A DNA stretch of 64,000 bases from Staphylococcus roterodami (GTDB taxonomy: Bacteria; Bacillota; Bacilli; Staphylococcales; Staphylococcaceae): contig CP092781.1 in the NCBI GenBank assembly GCA_022493055.1, positions 2,666,001-2,730,000 on the forward strand. Reading direction: 5' to 3'. Positions 61,309-64,000 of the stretch are shown here, piece after piece. The position numbers were made by a program, and so were the translations under genes. Every line of letters starts with the position of its first letter. The first letter of the stretch is position 1. Below the pieces are notes generated by a model. It made no database searches. It was not told the DNA's origin and saw only the letters and a list, made by a program, of their open reading frames with translations.

Positions 61309-61806
61309 TTAAGATGAAGCTTCTTGCAATAATACTTCAATTTTTGCCGACATATTCAGTGGATCATCCATTGGTAAATATCGATTTACAACGTTACCTT
61401 GTCGATCGATAATAAATTTTGTGAAGTTCCATTTAATTGGGGACCCAAAGATACCTGGTTGTTCATGTTTTAAATGTGTAAATAACGGGTGTTCATCGTC
61501 CCCGTTCACTGAAATTTTAGCTAAGACTGGAAAAGTGACGCCAAATTTTTCACGACTAATTTTTAAAATTTCTTCATTAGAACCTGGTTGTCGATTATCA
61601 AAATTATTATTTGGAAAACTCAACACTACCAATCCACGGTCTTTATATTTTTGAAACAGTGTTTCTAATTGTTTCAATTGTTCGCTATATATACATTCTG
61701 TTGCAGTATTAACAACTAAAATAACTTTACCTTTAAACGCTTCTAATTTATAAGTGAAACCTTTGTAATCACTTACTTCGATATCATACACATTTCTATT
61801 ATTCAT
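61309..61806 (-). CDS. Glutathione peroxidase family thiol peroxidase, variant
   Basis: A 165-residue thioredoxin-fold peroxidase of the Gpx (BsaA-like) family. Cys38 sits in NTATECIYS where family members have NTA-S/T-K-C-G-x-T; the Gly after Cys is Ile. The second motif is SFPNNNFDNRQPGS in place of GFPCNQFGGQEPG, so the resolving-type Cys is absent and the Gln stays only in RQPG. The last motif keeps IKWNFTKF (catalytic Trp/Asn). In S. aureus such proteins would use bacillithiol or thioredoxin. SD AGGGGTGTC. Confidence 0.85.
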   Translation of the reverse strand: MNNRNVYDIEVSDYKGFTYKLEAFKGKVILVVNTATECIYSEQLKQLETLFQKYKDRGLVVLSFPNNNFDNRQPGSNEEILKISREKFGVTFPVLAKISVNGDDEHPLFTHLKHEQPGIFGSPIKWNFTKFIIDRQGNVVNRYLPMDDPLNMSAKIEVLLQEASS

Positions 61807-63117
61807 AAGACACCCCTACACAGTCTTTATTCTATTGAATAGTGTTTTTTTAGAATGTTCTGATAAAATAAGCATGTTTTTGTACCGCGAACACGAATTA
61901 TATAGTGCGATATATTTTCCGACTATAAAATAAACAATGTTCGAGTTTATGTTGTTAGCCAACCTATGCGATATAGCGTCATTTTCACCCTGTCTTTCTA
62001 CCTTAAAATAATCACATTGTATAGTTGAATTTCTACATATACAATATCTTTCGTTATAACCCCTCATTATAATCATCCTTATTTTCTATTTTTAAAAAGA
62101 CAATTAGACTGCTCTTTAAACTATAGATTTATACTTTAGTTAGAACCTATACATACTGACACCATGCGTGTTAAAGCTAATACTTTAAATCAAGTTATAA
62201 CTATGGATTAAAGAGCTGCCCAACTCAAGTAATCCTTATAAACTTCACAAGTGATTGATTGCAAAACCCTCCTTTATTTCATTAAATATCCTTAAAACCC
62301 TCTTAAAATTAAAATGACACGCTTATACGTTGTAACACGCGACAACAAATTCCATATTATTGCATATTATTAAAACAAGTCACTTTGTATCGTGTGCGAC
62401 CGAATACATATTAAATCATCAATAATAATTATTCAATTATAAAAATTAAAAGCGAACATTCTAAATGGATATGCTACTAATTGTTTTTTCAGCAACATCT
62501 CGTTCACATAAAGTAAGTAGTTATAAGTAATATTGAATGCCAACAATTACTCGTTTTATAATTGTGAATTAATGATTTTTTAATCATATTATTTTTCATT
62601 CCATCATTTTTATTAATATGAATCTGATTGTGTTATAAGATTCAGTCATTCACTATTGAAATGTTTCATTAATAAATTGGACTTATTTTTCATCCTATAT
62701 ATACGAATTTTTTACGTATAAGATAGTGATGCGTATGCATTGAAAGTATTACAGGTTTATTCTCCTAAAAATAAACTGAATTATGTTAATTTTCAAACAT
62801 TTCAAAGTATAAATGTTTTTAAAATTAAACTAATTGCATAAAATAAGCTATATTACATATAATCTTAATTTGTAATACGCCCTTATTAGCTTTTTGTTTC
62901 TATTTTCACAAGTATCAGTATGTATTTTTCAATCGTTTTATAACGACATTCTGTAGTGCTATCGCGTCTGTGTTTATAACAACATATTTAATGATTCATG
63001 TTGTGATTCACACATTTTATGTGTTGTATAAAATATGTTGCCATAAAACATTTTAAATCATTTTATATAAACAAGCTATATTTTTTTGATATTTCAAAAA
63101 TATGTTCTAAATCCAGA
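61807..63117. other. Long gene-poor region between gpx and the permease
   Basis: About 1.3 kb, very AT-rich. The frame at 61816-62067 (83 codons, with AAGGATGATTATA before an ATG) is compositionally unlike its neighbours and I do not support it as a gene. GCTCTTTAA at 62111-62119 and TTAAAGAGC at 62208-62216 form an inverted repeat with a 90-nt loop, suggestive of RNA structure but nothing known. Otherwise nothing. Confidence 0.45.
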
Positions 63118-63148
63118 AAACCGATAAGCCATTTCGGCCTACCGGTTT
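63118..63148. terminator. Terminator after the permease gene
   Basis: AAACCGaTAaGCC pairs with GGCcTAcCGGTTT, followed by T-rich sequence; downstream of the permease stop on the minus strand. Confidence 0.8.
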
Positions 63149-63226
63149 AAAATTGATATATACGTTTTATCATATATACTGCACATGTTTTCTATTTACA
63201 TTTACTACTTAGTACATTATTGCTTA

Positions 63227-64000
63227 TTATTTACGTTGTTGATGTATGACCTTCGAATAAACATTCGATGTTATTTTGTACATAATTATATATATTATTA
63301 AAGTAATTAGTACGATGATGATATAACTCGTAACAAACACTTGATAGTTGTTTATTCCAATCATATTTAATATAGTGTATATAATTTTTCTTGCTACCAA
63401 TGTATGAATCAATGCAACAACTATAGGTATTGAAAATAGCCAAAACATTTGTGTTCGAGTTATCTTTTCTATTTTGTCATTGTCTAATCCAACTTGCTCC
63501 ATAATGCCATAATTATGTTGATTAGCATAACCTTCTGAAATTTGCTTATAATACATCATTAAAAATATTCCTATAGTCAGTACAAATGATACTACCCCAC
63601 CTACAAAAATCAAACCACCTGTTAAACGATGCCAAACACCTAACATTTCAGATTTTGAATTTATTGAAACGCTATACTTTTTGGAAATCATTTTAGCTTG
63701 ATCTGTCGTCAATCTTTTATCGCTAGGTGTATTAAAGTTAATGGATGTTGTTAATTTCTTCTGTTCTGGTGCGTAATACTCTTTTACTTTTGAAAGTTGT
63801 TTTTTGTCTTTTACAATAAGTATCATACTATCTTGAATCATTATTAAGTTAAACTTATGTGCGTTCAACTGCTTTACTTTATACCATTGATTATTTAGAC
63901 CTACCTTAGACTGCCTTTTAAAAATCGGGACATCGGTAATCATTCCTACGCTTTCTTTATCTAAATTTACTTTACTTTTTTGATAACGATTATAGTCTTC
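63227..64000 (-). CDS. braE: Partial BraE/VraG-type ABC transporter permease (3' part)
   Basis: The C-terminal 257 codons of a larger gene whose start lies beyond the right edge: the frame stays open to base 64000. It has an extracellular-type soluble stretch (SKVKEYYAPEQKKL...) followed by three or four membrane helices, as in the FtsX-like permease of bacitracin/nisin/lantibiotic-sensing ABC transporters (BraDE, VraDE, BceAB). Position, two genes right of the cysJ region, and my memory of S. aureus gene order favour BraE over VraE. Its ATPase and BraSR system are expected just outside. Confidence 0.72.
   Translation of the reverse strand, partial: EDYNRYQKSKVNLDKESVGMITDVPIFKRQSKVGLNNQWYKVKQLNAHKFNLIMIQDSMILIVKDKKQLSKVKEYYAPEQKKLTTSINFNTPSDKRLTTDQAKMISKKYSVSINSKSEMLGVWHRLTGGLIFVGGVVSFVLTIGIFLMMYYKQISEGYANQHNYGIMEQVGLDNDKIEKITRTQMFWLFSIPIVVALIHTLVARKIIYTILNMIGINNYQVFVTSYIIIVLITLIIYIIMYKITSNVYSKVIHQQRK

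Noticed and set aside
61816..62076. 86-codon minus-strand frame with an SD-like AAGGATGATTATA
   Set aside because: Composition is Asn/Ile/Tyr/Cys-rich without family motif, and it lies in a gene-poor AT-rich region; more likely chance.
62210..62275. Possible TTG-started 18-codon peptide after GGAGGG on the minus strand
   Set aside because: Spacing between GGAGGG and TTG is too short and there is no promoter or homologue that I recognise.

Overview
The window is low-GC chromosomal DNA from the Staphylococcus aureus complex. It carries a collinear set of recognisable staphylococcal core genes: oatA, isaA, pyrD, sasK, panBCD, ldh2, fda, mqo2, betA/betB/cudC/cudT, nrdDG, and a braE-like permease cut by the right edge. 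Compared with S. aureus OatA and IsaA as I remember them, both proteins show scattered substitutions (about 3-4%). A divergent lineage such as S. argenteus or S. schweitzeri is therefore possible, but only a whole-genome comparison could settle it. I see no tRNA, rRNA, CRISPR array, prophage or intact insertion sequence.

Layout. 0.2-4.6 kb: cell-wall genes (oatA, a GNAT acetyltransferase, isaA with a WalR-type box). 4.6-7.9 kb: an orphan EIIC-type membrane protein with a potentially structured leader, a divergent TetR regulator and two small proteins. 7.9-12.9 kb: two divergent operons, DUF2316-NmrA-VOC and TetR-SDR-decarboxylase-alpha/beta hydrolase, around one promoter with a perfect inverted-repeat operator. 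12.9-16.5 kb: a three-gene operon (flavin-type oxidoreductase with a Cys-rich tail, a FeoB-like permease without its G domain, a COG0523/CobW GTPase) behind a near-perfect Zur box. 16.7-17.8 kb: a three-gene type VII secretion targeting cassette (DUF3130, DUF3958, DUF4176) with no LXG toxin. 18-27.5 kb: fructosamine kinase family, pyrD, queH, a flavin hydroxylase, a VOC protein, TetR, a CocE-type hydrolase, and the surface protein SasK.

27.8-42.1 kb: central metabolism. This includes panBCD with a divergent ketopantoate-reductase-like gene, acetolactate decarboxylase, L-lactate dehydrogenase 2, an amino-acid permease, a class III aminotransferase, class I aldolase, malate:quinone oxidoreductase and an acyl-CoA synthetase. 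43.5-53.2 kb: the choline-to-glycine-betaine system (betB, betA, regulator cudC, transporter cudT). Three copies of an 18-bp inverted repeat lie in front of betB/cudC and cudT. A three-gene block (MBL-fold protein, flavin hydroxylase, alpha/beta hydrolase) sits between cudC and cudT. 53.7-56.2 kb: anaerobic ribonucleotide reductase nrdDG with tandem NrdR-type boxes. 56.3-61.9 kb: citrate transporter, siroheme dehydrogenase-type protein, an orphan CysJ flavoprotein and a glutathione-peroxidase family protein. 61.9-64 kb: a long gene-poor stretch, then the 3' part of a BraE-type permease.

The two most interesting systems are the predicted zinc-responsive operon, where a FeoB-like membrane gate is encoded apart from a CobW-type GTPase, and the toxin-less LXG targeting cassette next to it. 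Every assignment rests on reading the sequence and on family knowledge; no database search was run.
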